In this document: piece after piece, positions 47,363 to 56,645 of the stretch
Position numbering within the stretch: the first letter of the stretch is position 1
Layout: the number at the start of each line of letters is the position of its first letter
Assembly: GCF_901472535.1 (NCBI RefSeq)
Contig: NZ_LR590470.1
Coordinates: 1,860,001-1,924,000, forward strand
Reading direction: 5' to 3'
DNA: 64,000 nucleotides
Source of the DNA: Sphingobacterium daejeonense
GTDB taxonomy: Bacteria; Bacteroidota; Bacteroidia; Sphingobacteriales; Sphingobacteriaceae
Translations under genes and position numbers: made by a program
The notes under the pieces: generated by a model
The model's input: only the letters and a program-made list of their open reading frames with translations
What the model was told of the DNA's origin: nothing
The model's database searches: none

Positions 47363-47818
47363 TTAAGCTGTGAGTTTTTTGGATATCAAATTGTCCAGTG
47401 AATATTTTCCACTTCCCTGAATGAACAGTGCCAGACATAAGCCGAGCATCAGCAAATGATATTCGAATCCTTCACCTTCCTTATCGCCAAACCAGTTCAT
47501 GAAAAAGCCATGCTCGAGATGTCCGCCAAATAAAATTATTCCGATAAAAAGTCCACCCAATGCAATTGCCCAAAAACGGGAGGCAAAGCCCATTATTATA
47601 AAAATGGGTGCAAAGAACTCTATTACAATAACCAATAGTCCCACCAGCCACGGCTGTCCCATCTGTTGCAGCCCCTCCAAAGTTTGGGTAAACCCATAGC
47701 CATCAAACCAGCCCAACATAGCCCTCGCTCCGTGTGGAAACATAACGATAACGATTGTCAGGCGAATGATCAGACCTGTATAATCATTGTGTGTACTAAA
47801 AAATTTCTGTTTCATCAT
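47363..47818 (-). CDS. DoxX-family membrane protein
   Basis: 151 residues, four helices: LIIRLTIVIVMFPHGARAMLGWFDGYGF, QPWLVGLLVIVIEFFAPIFIIMGFASRFWAIALGGLFIGIILFG, YHLLMLGLCLALFIQGSGKYSLD. This is the DoxX pattern (TMs with an acidic/His membrane motif). The family is often linked to redox stress and quinone biology, matching its oxidoreductase neighbours. Confidence 0.87.
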   Translation of the reverse strand: MMKQKFFSTHNDYTGLIIRLTIVIVMFPHGARAMLGWFDGYGFTQTLEGLQQMGQPWLVGLLVIVIEFFAPIFIIMGFASRFWAIALGGLFIGIILFGGHLEHGFFMNWFGDKEGEGFEYHLLMLGLCLALFIQGSGKYSLDNLISKKLTA

Positions 47819-47888
47819 TTTCTTTTTTTATTCTAGTTCATATCTTGTTTACATTCCCTTCAAATATTGTGGTTAATGCAGGTAATTG

Positions 47889-48791
47889 CTATTGTTTCCC
47901 TAGTAGTTCGAATAAACTCGAAAATCCCTGCGCTCCATGCCCATCAGCTATTCTACGGTCCATGAGGTTTTTGATTTCTTGCATGCGCAGAGTTTCCACA
48001 TTTTTTGATTTTCGATGATTTATGAGGTCATCAAACATAGCGGCTTGAACCTGAAGCGGCCCCAAGTCGGGCTGATATGTACCCAACTGAATTTCATTGA
48101 CCATTAAGGACAGCAGTGGGCCATAGCCCTGTAGGGTGCCCTCAACCCGTTGTGCAAAAGCGGTTAAATCCACACCTTCTGTATGCACCAATTGAAGGGT
48201 ATACAAAAAGCCGATTAAAAATTCATAGCCAATTGCTACCTGAGCTAAAAAATCTACAGCCGCGGCTCCTGCGTCCTCTCCGTAGTAAGTAATGGCACCT
48301 AGCTTTTCCAACAGCGGATACTGCGCATCAAAAACGGTTGGCTTACCACTGAATAATAACTGTGCTTTTGCGGTTCCGATGTCTATCGGGTCTGCCAATA
48401 TTTTGCCATCGATATAGGAAGCGTTCTCTCTTTCAGCCCACTCAGCAAAATCACGAGCCTGAGCAGGCGTGCCGCTCGTTAAATTGATGAATACTTTTCC
48501 TGCAACCGCACCAGCTACCTGTTTGAGCACTTCATACACAGCCGTATTGTTTAACAGGCAGATCACAACCTGGTTACTGGCAGCAACTGCCTCACTAAGT
48601 ATTTCTATACCAGCTGCACCTGCTTCAACTAGTGGTTTACATTTTTCCGCATTACGGTTCCACACAACCGTATCATAACCTCGATTGATAAATGTATGGG
48701 CTATCGCGGCACCCATATTACCCAATCCAAGTACCGTTACGCTCTTCCTTTTGTTGTGAGGTATTTCAGTTTTGATGTTATCTATATTCAT
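47889..48791 (-). CDS. Imine reductase-like NAD(P)-binding oxidoreductase
   Basis: About 300 residues from the ATG at 48791, chosen because it directly precedes VTVLGLGNMGAAIAHTFINRGYDTVVWNRNAEKCKPLVEAGA, the Rossmann domain of the 6-phosphogluconate dehydrogenase/beta-hydroxyacid dehydrogenase superfamily. VICLLNNTAVYEVL, NLTSGTPAQARDFAEWAE and the all-helical C domain (AAVDFLAQVAIGYEFLIGFLYTLQL) fit imine reductases, which reduce cyclic imines with NADPH. An earlier ATG at 48884 would overlap the next gene. Physiological substrate unknown. Confidence 0.85.
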   Translation of the reverse strand: MNIDNIKTEIPHNKRKSVTVLGLGNMGAAIAHTFINRGYDTVVWNRNAEKCKPLVEAGAAGIEILSEAVAASNQVVICLLNNTAVYEVLKQVAGAVAGKVFINLTSGTPAQARDFAEWAERENASYIDGKILADPIDIGTAKAQLLFSGKPTVFDAQYPLLEKLGAITYYGEDAGAAAVDFLAQVAIGYEFLIGFLYTLQLVHTEGVDLTAFAQRVEGTLQGYGPLLSLMVNEIQLGTYQPDLGPLQVQAAMFDDLINHRKSKNVETLRMQEIKNLMDRRIADGHGAQGFSSLFELLGKQ

Positions 48792-48816
48792 ATTTAATTG
48801 TATTTTAAAAGTTCTG

Positions 48817-49459
48817 TTAGAATACTCTTCGCACAAAAATTCCAAAGTTGCTGTAGTGTTCCGTATTTGGCCCGTATTGGTCAAAGTTTACACCCAAACC
48901 ATATTGTACACCTTTATTGTCCACTCCTAATCTTGCATATTGCACGCTCTTTAAGTGCCCGTTCCAATGCATTGAAGTAATATATTGAAGCTGCAAACGC
49001 GCATAAAGATTGAAATCCTGATTTTTGCTACCTTGATATTCCACAGAACCGAACAGCTCAAGACTGGGGTTAGACCAAACATCCATTCTCGTAAAAATGA
49101 GATACGATAAGTCATTTTTTTTATTGAAATACCAAACAAAAGCCGAAGGCACAAACCGATTTCCTGGTGCATAGATAGAACCCAAACCGGTTGCCCAGCG
49201 TTTATTTATTTCGTAAGTAAGATACGACTGGCTCATCACTTCAATCCCCCGCTTTTTGTCGTAAGGAAGCAAAATAGAAGACGTGTTAAAAAATCCTAAC
49301 GGCTTTTCCGCAATGATTTTGCCGGAAAACATATGCTGATAATAGTAACTCGAATGCCCTGCAGTGATTTCCACAGGGACTTGCGCCTCGCTGTGCAAGC
49401 ACCACATGCAGAAAAACAGGCAGGCCAGCAAGTGTTTTATTATCGTTGTTTTCTTTCAT
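48817..49459 (-). pseudogene. Outer-membrane beta-barrel-like protein, frameshift at the signal peptide
   Basis: The open frame from 49431 starts only at a TTG (LACLFFCMWCLHSEAQ). Removing one G near 49453 joins it to the ATG at 49459 and gives a proper signal peptide beginning MKKTTIIKHLLACLFF and 213 residues. The mature part alternates hydrophobic and polar residues with aromatic strand ends (YYYQHMFSGKIIAEKPLGFF; YLTYEINKRWATGLGSIYAP; LYARLQLQYITSMHWNG; SNFGIFVRRVF, ending in Phe), as in small outer-membrane barrels. Function unknown. Confidence 0.65.
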
Positions 49460-49762
49460 CGTTCCCTTCAAATTTCTTTTTGTTAGGCTGTGGTCGGATA
49501 ATTATTACAGTCAACCACTGTTTAAAATATGGACACATGAAGTGCAGAAAACGTGACAACCTATTCAGGATATCTTCTTCCGTTGGTGATTTGTCTTGTC
49601 TTTTCGTAACGAAAGAAATGCATCTTATCTAAACTTCATTGTACGTTTTCTGTAATACCATACGAAGATATGAAGGAGCCTAGCCGTCAATACTGTAAGT
49701 ATGACGGCAAAAAATGTAGTTTTTTCTGTTTTTGATGTAGAACCCGCGATTATGCAGGAATT

Positions 49763-50626
49763 TCAATTGTTATTTTTGAACTCAGTGGGGAGCTGACCTT
49801 CGTAGCTTCTGAATGCCCGGGAAAAATGAGAAGAGTCTGTGTAGCCAAGTTGAAACGACACCTCTTTGACAGACATATTCCAAAAGCTCAACAGGTACTT
49901 GGCCTCCTGCATGATATGAAACTCAATCCATTTTTTCGCCGACAGCCCGGTGTATTCTACTAATATTTCGCTCAGGTATTTTGGTGATATATGCAACTGT
50001 TCTGCATAAAAAGCGACATCTTTATATTGCGAGAAATTCTTTGAAACTAATTCTCTAAACTTTACAACGGTATGTTCTTTACCGTTGAGTTCCTTTTTAT
50101 TGCCCCGATACAGGTTCCAGAAATATTTCTGTGAAATAATCAGGATTGAATATAGTATTCCCGATACCGCTTCGGGCTTATCAGCGATTGCCCGAAGCGT
50201 ACTGAAAAGCTGTTGCATTTCTTCAAATTGACTGTCGGAGAGTTGGATTACACTCTTTTCATCGGGGCAAAAAAATTCAAGGGAATAGAAAAATGACCTA
50301 CTGAAATTATTCACGAAAATATCATCATAAAAAAACAGGGTGTCATTTGATGGGAAACTGGTATTGAGCCATTGGCAGGTCATTCCAGGGCCAATCATCA
50401 ACAAGCTTCCTCGTGTTAAATCATAATCGGTAGTGCCTATCCTGATGCGAGCTCCTTCACCATAATACAACCCGATAGTATAAAAGTAGTTTTTAAAGGG
50501 ATTGGTGATTTTCAAGTCTTCAAGACACGTTTTTGATGCCAGATAATAAGGCGCTATATGGCCATCATTTTTTTGAGACCTTAAATATCTGAGTAGATCA
50601 AAGTTATCTGAATGTTTTTGTATCAT
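49763..50626 (-). CDS. AraC-family transcriptional regulator
   Basis: 287 residues. The N-terminal cupin-like region (TTDYDLTRGSLLMIGPGMTCQW) precedes the C-terminal double helix-turn-helix: FAEQLHISPKYLSEILVEYTGLSAKKWIEFHIMQEAKYLLSFWNMSVKEVSFQLGYTDSSHFSRAFRSYEGQLPTEF. It is a ligand-responsive activator or repressor and probably controls the neighbouring oxidoreductase genes on either side. It has its own upstream spacer of about 190 bases before the terminator of the RidA gene. Confidence 0.9.
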   Translation of the reverse strand: MIQKHSDNFDLLRYLRSQKNDGHIAPYYLASKTCLEDLKITNPFKNYFYTIGLYYGEGARIRIGTTDYDLTRGSLLMIGPGMTCQWLNTSFPSNDTLFFYDDIFVNNFSRSFFYSLEFFCPDEKSVIQLSDSQFEEMQQLFSTLRAIADKPEAVSGILYSILIISQKYFWNLYRGNKKELNGKEHTVVKFRELVSKNFSQYKDVAFYAEQLHISPKYLSEILVEYTGLSAKKWIEFHIMQEAKYLLSFWNMSVKEVSFQLGYTDSSHFSRAFRSYEGQLPTEFKNNN

Positions 50627-50819
50627 AAGGAAGATGTCTAAAAATTAGTATAATCCTGGGAATGCTTTTCCGTCCAAATTGAAAAATGATAATTATGAAA
50701 TGTGAAGTTTATTCTCATGTCAAACTTAGTATATCAGAAAATACTAAAATACGCAATTATTATCATTTGATAATGTATGGTTATTTATACTTCGTTGTAT
50801 ATAAATGTCCAGAATAAAC

Positions 50820-50848
50820 AAGGAGTAGATACTACTTATCCACTCCTT
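50820..50848 (-). terminator. Terminator after the RidA gene
   Basis: Arms AAGGAGTAGATA and TATCCACTCCTT (one mismatch), read on the minus strand as a hairpin followed by TTGTTTATT. It lies 25 bases beyond the RidA stop. Confidence 0.65.
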
Positions 50849-50872
50849 ACTGTGACTGGTTTTATTTTCGTA

Positions 50873-51280
50873 TTACTTTTCCCAATCTGCCAGCGCATCA
50901 GCCACAGCAATGGCTTCAATCTCAATCAATGCATCCGGCGAAAACAATGACGATACTTCAAAAATAGTATCTGCCGGATAAGGGGGGGTAAAGTATTTGC
51001 CTCTCAATTCGACAATCTTCTCAAAGTTCTTCATGTCACGGAGCATGATAGTGACCTTAACCACGTTTTTCAGACTTGAACCTCCAGCTCTCAATACCTT
51101 GTCCAGATTTTCAAAAGCCATTTTTGCCTGTGCATCAAAGTCACCTATGCCTATAAGCTTTCCATCCTTGCCAATAGCGGTCTGTCCCGAAATAAACAAC
51201 AGATCGCCTACACGGTGTCCCTGTGCCAGACGGAAAGGTTCATAAGCGTCCGGCGTAATTTTAATTTGTGAAATTTTCAT
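50873..51280 (-). CDS. RidA/YjgF family protein
   Basis: 135 residues with family motifs HRVGDLLFISGQTAIGKDGKLIG, AKMAFENLDKVLRAGGSSLKNVVKVTIMLRDM and PADTIFEVSSLFSPDALIEIEAIAVA. The usual active-site Arg of imine deaminases in the (T/S)xRPxxxV context is not evident (no R at that site), so it may belong to the less characterised Rid groups rather than to enamine/imine deaminases. It lies just downstream of the old-yellow-enzyme gene, on the same strand. Confidence 0.83.
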   Translation of the reverse strand: MKISQIKITPDAYEPFRLAQGHRVGDLLFISGQTAIGKDGKLIGIGDFDAQAKMAFENLDKVLRAGGSSLKNVVKVTIMLRDMKNFEKIVELRGKYFTPPYPADTIFEVSSLFSPDALIEIEAIAVADALADWEK

Positions 51281-51397
51281 TTTTTATTTATTTGAAGTTA
51301 TAGATGTGTTCCTTTGTGCGAACGTTTTTCCTGTGATGCTTATACTGAAAGTAAAGTGCCGATTATCAAGAATCTGTTCATTTTCATTGTTCTCTTT

Positions 51398-52513
51398 CTA
51401 ACTATTTTCAAGATTTAATTCTTTGACGATTTTCCGGGTATGGCTAAGGGTTGCCTCCGGCCATAACATTTCACGTTGAAAAGGAATCAAGGGTAACCCG
51501 TTCATCGTTTTCATCACCCAATGGGGATCTGCTAAGGCTGCTTTTCCGATAGCAACCAGCGTTGCATGGTTGTCCTTCAAGGCAACTTCCGCCTTTTCAA
51601 GATTATGGAAACCACCGTTGGCGATTACAGGAATGCCCGTTGCCTTCCGGATAACCGATGCCAATGATATTCCTTCACCAAAAAAGCTGTCCCGTTCCCA
51701 TTCGCCCGTCTGCACCGCTACGTGAACAAAATCGGGTTTGCTCACCTTTATTTCTTCTGCCAGTTCTTTAGCTGTTTCAATACCATGTTCCCAACGATAG
51801 GTAAGGTCATTTACTTTCCCCTCTGAAACCCGTAAACCGACAATGAAACTCTGTGGCACGGATGTCTTTATGCCAGCGATAATTTCAGCAATAACACGGA
51901 AACGGTTCTGCATATTGCCACCATAATGGTCGTTTCTGTGGTTCAGTTCCGGTGTGAGGAACTGGTCTAACAAATAGCCATTTGCCCCGTGAATTTCTAC
52001 GCCGTCAAAGCCTGCTTTATAAGCGTTTACAGCTCCATTGATAAAGCCCTGTTTCATTCTTTCAATATCCGTCAAGTCCATTTCTTTAGGGGTAGGAAAT
52101 GCCCCCTGGCCACCGTAGGAGGACATCTTTGTACCAATAGGTTTTAGGGCAGACGGAGCTAAGGTGTTCTCACTATATTGCGATAAAGCACCTGCGTGCA
52201 TCAACTGGGCGAAAATAAGGGAGGGAGATTGATGGACAGCACGGGTTACCTTTTCCCATGAAGCGCTTTGCGCATCGTTTACAAGTGCAGGTTGGTTGTT
52301 ATAACTCTGGCTACCGTATACATCAGTGTAGATACCCTCGGTAATGATAACTGCAAATCCTCCAATTGCAAATGCGGAATAATAGTCCTTCATTTCGTGC
52401 GTAGCCAAGCCGTCCGCCGTAGCGCTCACGCGTGACATGGGGGCAACTACCGTCCGGTTGATCAATTCTCTTTGCCATGTAATGGCGTTCTGAAAAATAG
52501 GATGATGTTTCAT
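51398..52513 (-). CDS. Old yellow enzyme-family NADH:flavin oxidoreductase
   Basis: About 371 residues from the ATG at 52513. FMN-binding TIM barrel: LINRTVVAPMSRVSATADGLAT at the N terminus, FAQLMHAGALSQ, GFDGVEIHGANGYLLDQFLTPELNHRNDHYGGNMQNRFR (signature with the active-site His/Asn pair), and IPVIANGGFHNLEKAE, LVAIGKAALADP. It reduces activated C=C bonds using NAD(P)H. An upstream ATG at 52537 is alternative. Its 5' spacer toward the Crp gene is 61 bases, so the two may be co-transcribed. Confidence 0.92.
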   Translation of the reverse strand: MKHHPIFQNAITWQRELINRTVVAPMSRVSATADGLATHEMKDYYSAFAIGGFAVIITEGIYTDVYGSQSYNNQPALVNDAQSASWEKVTRAVHQSPSLIFAQLMHAGALSQYSENTLAPSALKPIGTKMSSYGGQGAFPTPKEMDLTDIERMKQGFINGAVNAYKAGFDGVEIHGANGYLLDQFLTPELNHRNDHYGGNMQNRFRVIAEIIAGIKTSVPQSFIVGLRVSEGKVNDLTYRWEHGIETAKELAEEIKVSKPDFVHVAVQTGEWERDSFFGEGISLASVIRKATGIPVIANGGFHNLEKAEVALKDNHATLVAIGKAALADPHWVMKTMNGLPLIPFQREMLWPEATLSHTRKIVKELNLENS

Positions 52514-52574
52514 TTGCTTCTTAATATTATGAAGCAAAGTTGACGGTAATTGATGGAGAAAAAATTGATCTAGG

Positions 52575-53159
52575 TCAAGACGGTTTATTTTTTTTCTTAA
52601 TGCGGCTTATAAATTCAGCTGATACACCCAAATACGATGCAATCAGATATTGGGGTACTTTGGATGCTATGTTTGGGTAGTTTTCCAAAAAGGCATAATA
52701 TCTGCTTTCGGCATCCTGAACATTGTTATAGATAATTCTTTTTTGCAATGCGCCCAGATAACTTTCTAATATTATCCGAAAGTACCGCTCCAAACGGGGA
52801 AGTTCAGCCAGTAACTGCTGAAAAGAGTAGTGGCTAATCTGTAAAACGGTCGTTCTTTCTATGGCTTGGATGTTGTATATTGAGGGCTTCTGTTTGGAAA
52901 AGCTATCTAAGTCAGAAGCCCACCAGTCGTCGATAGCGAAAAACAAGATTTCCTCATTGCCATTGTCAGCGTTGATGTAAAATGCTTTCAAGGCTCCCGA
53001 AACGACATAACTATCATAACGACAGGTATCGCCATTACGCAAAAGATAGTCCCCCTTTTCCAATGTTTTCTCTGTCCAAAAACGCTCGAAAGCTGAAATT
53101 TCATCCTGGGTAAGATCTATATATTTCGAGATGTTTTTTAATAAAGTATTTTCGACCAT
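52575..53159 (-). CDS. Crp/Fnr-family transcriptional regulator
   Basis: 194 residues: cyclic-nucleotide-binding-like N domain (FERFWTEKTLEKGDYLLRNGDTCRYDSYVVSGALKAFYINADNGNEEILFFAIDDWWASDLDSFSKQKPSIYNIQAIERTTVLQIS) and a short C-terminal HTH (YLIASYLGVSAEFISRIKKK). No Fnr-type Cys cluster. It is the intact counterpart of the broken regulator at 26141-26722. It probably controls the oxidoreductases encoded downstream. Confidence 0.9.
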   Translation of the reverse strand: MVENTLLKNISKYIDLTQDEISAFERFWTEKTLEKGDYLLRNGDTCRYDSYVVSGALKAFYINADNGNEEILFFAIDDWWASDLDSFSKQKPSIYNIQAIERTTVLQISHYSFQQLLAELPRLERYFRIILESYLGALQKRIIYNNVQDAESRYYAFLENYPNIASKVPQYLIASYLGVSAEFISRIKKKNKPS

Positions 53160-53192
53160 ATAAGTATTTCATTTTCGTTTACAATTTAGTAA

Positions 53193-53569
53193 TTATAAAT
53201 ACCTGTCAGTCTCTTTTATTTCGAGGTCATTGATACTTGCGTATCGTTTTTTCATTAAGCCATTTTCATCAAACTCCCAATTCTCGTTTCCGTAGGCTCT
53301 AAACCATTTGCCATCTTTATTTCTGTACTCATATTCAAACCTAACGGCAATTTTATTGTCGCTATGAGCCAAATACTCTTTTTTGAGCTTGTAATCCAAT
53401 TCTTTTTCCCATTTTTCGGTCAAAAATCTTACAATTTCTTCCCGACCATTGATAAACAGGTTTCGATTTCGCCATTCACTATCAATGGTATAAGCCATTG
53501 ATACCTTTTCGGGATTTTTTGCTTTGCTGTCTCCAAAGTAAATGGAGGTAAGGGATGTTTCTGTTCCAT
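53193..53569 (-). pseudogene. DUF1348 family (NTF2-like) protein with an internal deletion
   Basis: The long frame encodes AYTIDSEWRNRNLFINGREEIVRFLTEKWEKELDYKLKKEYLAHSDNKIAVRFEYEYRNKDGKWFRAYGNENWEFDENGLMKKRYASINDL, the typical DUF1348 body. The ATG at 53569 in another frame opens MEQKHPLPPFTLETAKQK, the usual N terminus. Between the two, about 25-30 residues of the family's AEDAWN segment are missing, with a junction near 53525-53540 at a repeated AGCAAA. The length of 377 bases is not a multiple of three. This looks like a real deletion plus frameshift, not a simple sequencing slip. Confidence 0.75.
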
Positions 53570-53586
53570 TGTCTTAAATTAAATTG

Positions 53587-54812
53587 TTTACGAATTGCCT
53601 ATCAGATGATTAACCAGTTACGGACACATGGCGTTGAGCCTGTTGCGATAGAACAGGCCTTAGACCTTACCATTCCCGAAAATAAAATCATGCTTGCATT
53701 CTATCTCGCTTGACCGGAAGTTGAGAACGACAGGCGTGCATTAAATGTCTTTCACGGAATGCGTAGGGCGAAAAAAGAGGGGCGGTATATGGGTACTGCT
53801 CCTTTGAAATATGTCAATAAGATAACAGAGGGCAAAAAGAAATTCATTGCCCCACATGACTTTGAAGCCACCCTTTTGAAATGGACATTTGAACAAATCG
53901 TTTCCAATAACTTCAATACGGAACAGATATGGAAAATGGTTCGGGAGAAAGCCGATGAAAAGGTCGTTTCAGCAAAAATAACTTTTGGGTAGCCGTCCGA
54001 AACCCCTTGTACTGTGGCAAAATATTCATTCCTCCCTACAAAGAGGAAAAAGGATATTTTGTCAAAGGACAGCATGAGCCATTAATCAGCGAAAAGACGT
54101 TTGCGGATGTACAGGATATTCTCGATGGGAGAAAGAGGGTTGTAAAGCTTAAAATCGTGGCTATGGACAATCTACCGCTTAGAGGCTTTATTAAATGCCC
54201 TAACCCTAACTGTAATAGGATGCTCACAGGGAGTGCCTCAAAGGGCAAGATGGGCAATTACTATTACTACTATCATTGCACTTCCTCCTGCGGAGTACGG
54301 TTCAAAGCCGAAACCGCCAATGAGGCTTTCCTAAAGCAATTAAGGTATATGTCGCCAAAAAGAGGGCATGGTCGATGTTTTTATCGAAGCCTTTATAAAA
54401 GACTTCAATAACAAAACCAAAGCCCAAAACACGGAACGGGCAAATATCATAGGTGAGATTGATGCGTTGAACAAACGCTATCAAAATGCGCTTTTAAAAA
54501 ATGCCGATGGGGAGATGGCAGATGACGATTTCCAAGAAGTAAAGAAATTGACCAAAGGAAAGATTGAGGTTTTGGAAAGAAGATTAAACGACTTGGCAGT
54601 AGTGGGAACGGAAATAAAAGATTTGGCAGCATCCACCTTAAAAAAGGTCGCAAACATTGACAGACGCTATGAAAACGGCGATATTGAGGAAAAAAGGCTT
54701 ATAGTGAGTTCGATGTTCCCCGATTTTTTTGGAATTTGACGGAACACAACATCGAACTCCGAGACTAAATTCTGCGATTGCTCTTATTTGTCAGAATAAC
54801 AGTAAGTTATAG
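53587..54812 (+). pseudogene. Large serine recombinase, N-terminal catalytic domain lost
   Basis: The fragment begins inside the resolvase domain (AYQMINQLRTHGVEPVAIEQALDLTIPENKIMLAFYLA-stop-PEVENDRRAL) and runs through the Recombinase domain (MRRAKKEGRYMGTAP; VAVRNPLYCGKIFIPPYKEEKGYFVKGQHEPLISEKTFADVQ), zinc ribbon (KCPNPNCNRMLTGSASKGKMGNYYYYYHCTSSCGVRFKAE) and a C-terminal coiled coil, to TAG at 54812. The nucleophilic Ser and about 75 residues are absent. There is also an in-frame TGA near 53711, and frameshifts near 53980, 54355 and in a seven-T run near 54723-54729. It cannot recombine DNA. It is a relic of an integrative element. Confidence 0.88.
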
Positions 54813-54825
54813 AGCAAAAAAAAAT

Positions 54826-54857
54826 GGGACAAGTCTTTTCTTTTTTAGACTTGTCCC
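54826..54857 (+). terminator. Terminator-like hairpin after the recombinase relic
   Basis: Arms GGGACAAGTCT (54826-54836) and AGACTTGTCCC (54847-54857) are perfect, with a T-rich loop. It starts 13 bases after the recombinase stop and has an A run upstream but no T run downstream on the plus strand. Confidence 0.65.
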
Positions 54858-54865
54858 AAGAAGTG

Positions 54866-55026
54866 GTCCCGCTGGGAGTGGTTCAGCCCCACAAACCCCA
54901 AGCTCTAGCCCTGAACCTTCTCCGAATCGAACCCAATATGGGTGCCTTCGGAACAATATTCGAATCCCAGCGGGCACAAAAAAAAGCAACTCTTTTGGAG
55001 TTGCTTTTTTTTGTGATCCCGCTGGG
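54866..55026. repeat. Palindrome cluster with tRNA-3'-end-like motifs
   Basis: CCCGCTGGGA (54868-54877) can pair with TCCCAGCGGG (54965-54974), enclosing two hairpins: GGTTCAG/CTGAACC (54880-54886, 54911-54917) and a two-part stem TCCGAA-AACCCA/TGGGT-TTCGGA (54921-54952). The same TCCCAGCGGG plus CACAAAAAAAAGCAACTC (54975-54992) alternatively pairs with GAGTTGCTTTTTTTTGTG (54998-55015), AT bulge, CCCGCTGGG (55018-55026), a 27-bp stem. The motif TTCGAATCCCAGCGGG resembles the T-loop and acceptor strand of a tRNA; similar CCCAGCGGG(A)(C/T)CAC ends occur twice on the minus strand. Not a complete tRNA in any reading. Confidence 0.7.
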
Positions 55027-56471
55027 CAATGTCATTAAGTTAAGAAAAAAAGAAGGCCATAAATCACGTAAATGTTAATTTTGAATTCACTACTAAACAA
55101 ATCTAAACAACCGCGTTTATGGCCGATGTAAAAATAGCACTTAAAATCGTTTCAGACCTAAAAAATTTTATTTCTATCTGTTTAACAGATCCTCTGCTGC
55201 TCAATCTTTTCAGGAATTCCAAAACCCATTTCACCCGGGACCGGAAGCTCAATTTCGAGGAGATTGGTCTTGCTGATCGCCAAGATGTGCAAGCGGACCC
55301 TCTCTGTCGAACTGGAAGGTTTCTTTGGTGAGCTGGGCAAGAAGATCAGTTGCTCGGTGAGTGCCTTTTCCCAGCAGAGGAGCAAGCTGAGCCCCCTTTT
55401 CTTCCTGGTCTGGAACCGGGTGCTCTGCGAGAGCTTCCTGCGCCATGCACCGGGGGATACCAGGAGATGGATGGGCTATCGCCTGATCGCAGTTGACGGC
55501 TCCAACCTTGCCCTGGTGAACACGCCTTCCCTGCAGGCCAACTTTGGCGGCCAGAGCAACCAGAACTCGAGCTTCGTGCAGGCAAAGACCTTCTATCACT
55601 ACGATGTGCTGAACGACCTGGTGACCCATGCCTGCATAGCCCCATACCGGACCAGCGAGCTGACCCTGGCCTCCCATTGGATCGAGGAACTGCCCGTGGA
55701 CTCCATTGCCATCTATGACAGGTACTATTCAACGTTCAAGATGTTCGCGCTCCATAGCTGGCAGGAGAGCGAGCGCAAGTTCGTGATCAGGGCGAAGGAT
55801 TCGCTAGAGTTTGTCAAGAGGTTCCTGAAGACGGGAAAGGTTTCCCAGGTCATCGAGCTTGCCCCAACCCAGGCCTCCATCAGCGGCCTGCGCCAGAGCG
55901 GGTTCGCCACGGACAGCTCAACAAGGATCCGCATACGCTTGGTCAGGGTAGAACTGCAGTCGACCACGGAGGTGATCGCGACCAACCTATGGCAGGAAGA
56001 GGGGTTTGAGAACGATATGTTCGGGGACCTGTACTTCAGGCGCTGGGGAGTGGAGACGAACATCTCCAAACTGAAGAATACCATGCAGATGGAATCCTTC
56101 AGCGGGCTGACGGTGGAATCCGTCGAGCAGGATTTCTATGCAACGGTGATGATGTCAAACCTGCATTCGATACTGATCAGGGATGCCCAGGTCCAGCTCG
56201 ACCGCGATACGTCCACGAAAAAAGTACCCCCAAAAGGTCAACGGGAACAAATCCTTCGGAAAATTAAAGGAAAACCTGATAGCCATCTTTTTCAAAAACA
56301 GGGAAAGGGAAATCCTCAGGGAGCTCACGGCCTATTTCCTCAAGGACACATTGCCCATTCGAAAGGGAAGATCATTCCCAAGGCAGCTTAAGACCTCGAA
56401 TAAAAAGTGCAAGCACAGGACCTACACAAACTACAAACCGGCATGATAAAATCCTTAACTTAATGACATTG
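55027..56471 (+). mobile_element. IS4-family insertion sequence (1445 bp)
   Basis: Perfect 18-base inverted ends, CAATGTCATTAAGTTAAG and complement (55027-55044; 56454-56471). A 9-base target duplication CCCGCTGGG occurs at 55018-55026 and 56472-56480, i.e. the element entered the right arm of the palindrome cluster. The transposase gene is markedly richer in G+C than the surrounding DNA, a sign of recent arrival from another host. Confidence 0.92.
55119..56446 (+). pseudogene. IS4-family transposase, two frameshifts
   Basis: Joined pieces give a 441-residue transposase: ISICLTDPLLLNLFRNS at the start, then first catalytic Asp in GYRLIAVDGSNLALVNTP, second in SIAIYDRYYSTFKMF, and the Y-x2-R-x3-E-x6-K signature in YFRRWGVETNISKLKNTMQMESF. 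An extra G near 55264 and an extra A in the AAAAAA run near 56218 split the frame; removing both gives exactly 442 codons including stop. The 3' piece reads FKNREREILRELTAYFLKD. IS4 group identity is from the YREK signature. Confidence 0.88.
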
Positions 56472-56645
56472 CCCGCTGGGATAATATTTATTAAATTCAC
56501 ATCCTGATTTTCATTTTGTTAATTATTTTGTTTTTCTAAAGGCACCAGTTAAGGCAGTAGTTTAAAAAATTTGTATAAGAACTTAGAAATCAAAATTACA
56601 GAAAATAAAATGAGTTTTAATCAATTTAAAATCATAAAGTTCAAA

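Noticed and set aside
54866..54978. Complete tRNA gene
   Set aside because: T-loop and acceptor-like motifs are present, but there is no anticodon arm or D arm of normal geometry and the T-stem does not pair with its neighbour.
54826..55040. Small ORFs on both strands within the palindrome cluster (for example 54824-55078, 54807-54989)
   Set aside because: Their sequences are dictated by inverted repeats and the IS end; no domain or start context supports them.
55249..55732. Long ORFs antisense to the IS4 transposase
   Set aside because: GC-rich DNA opens antisense frames; the forward frame carries the DDE and YREK motifs.
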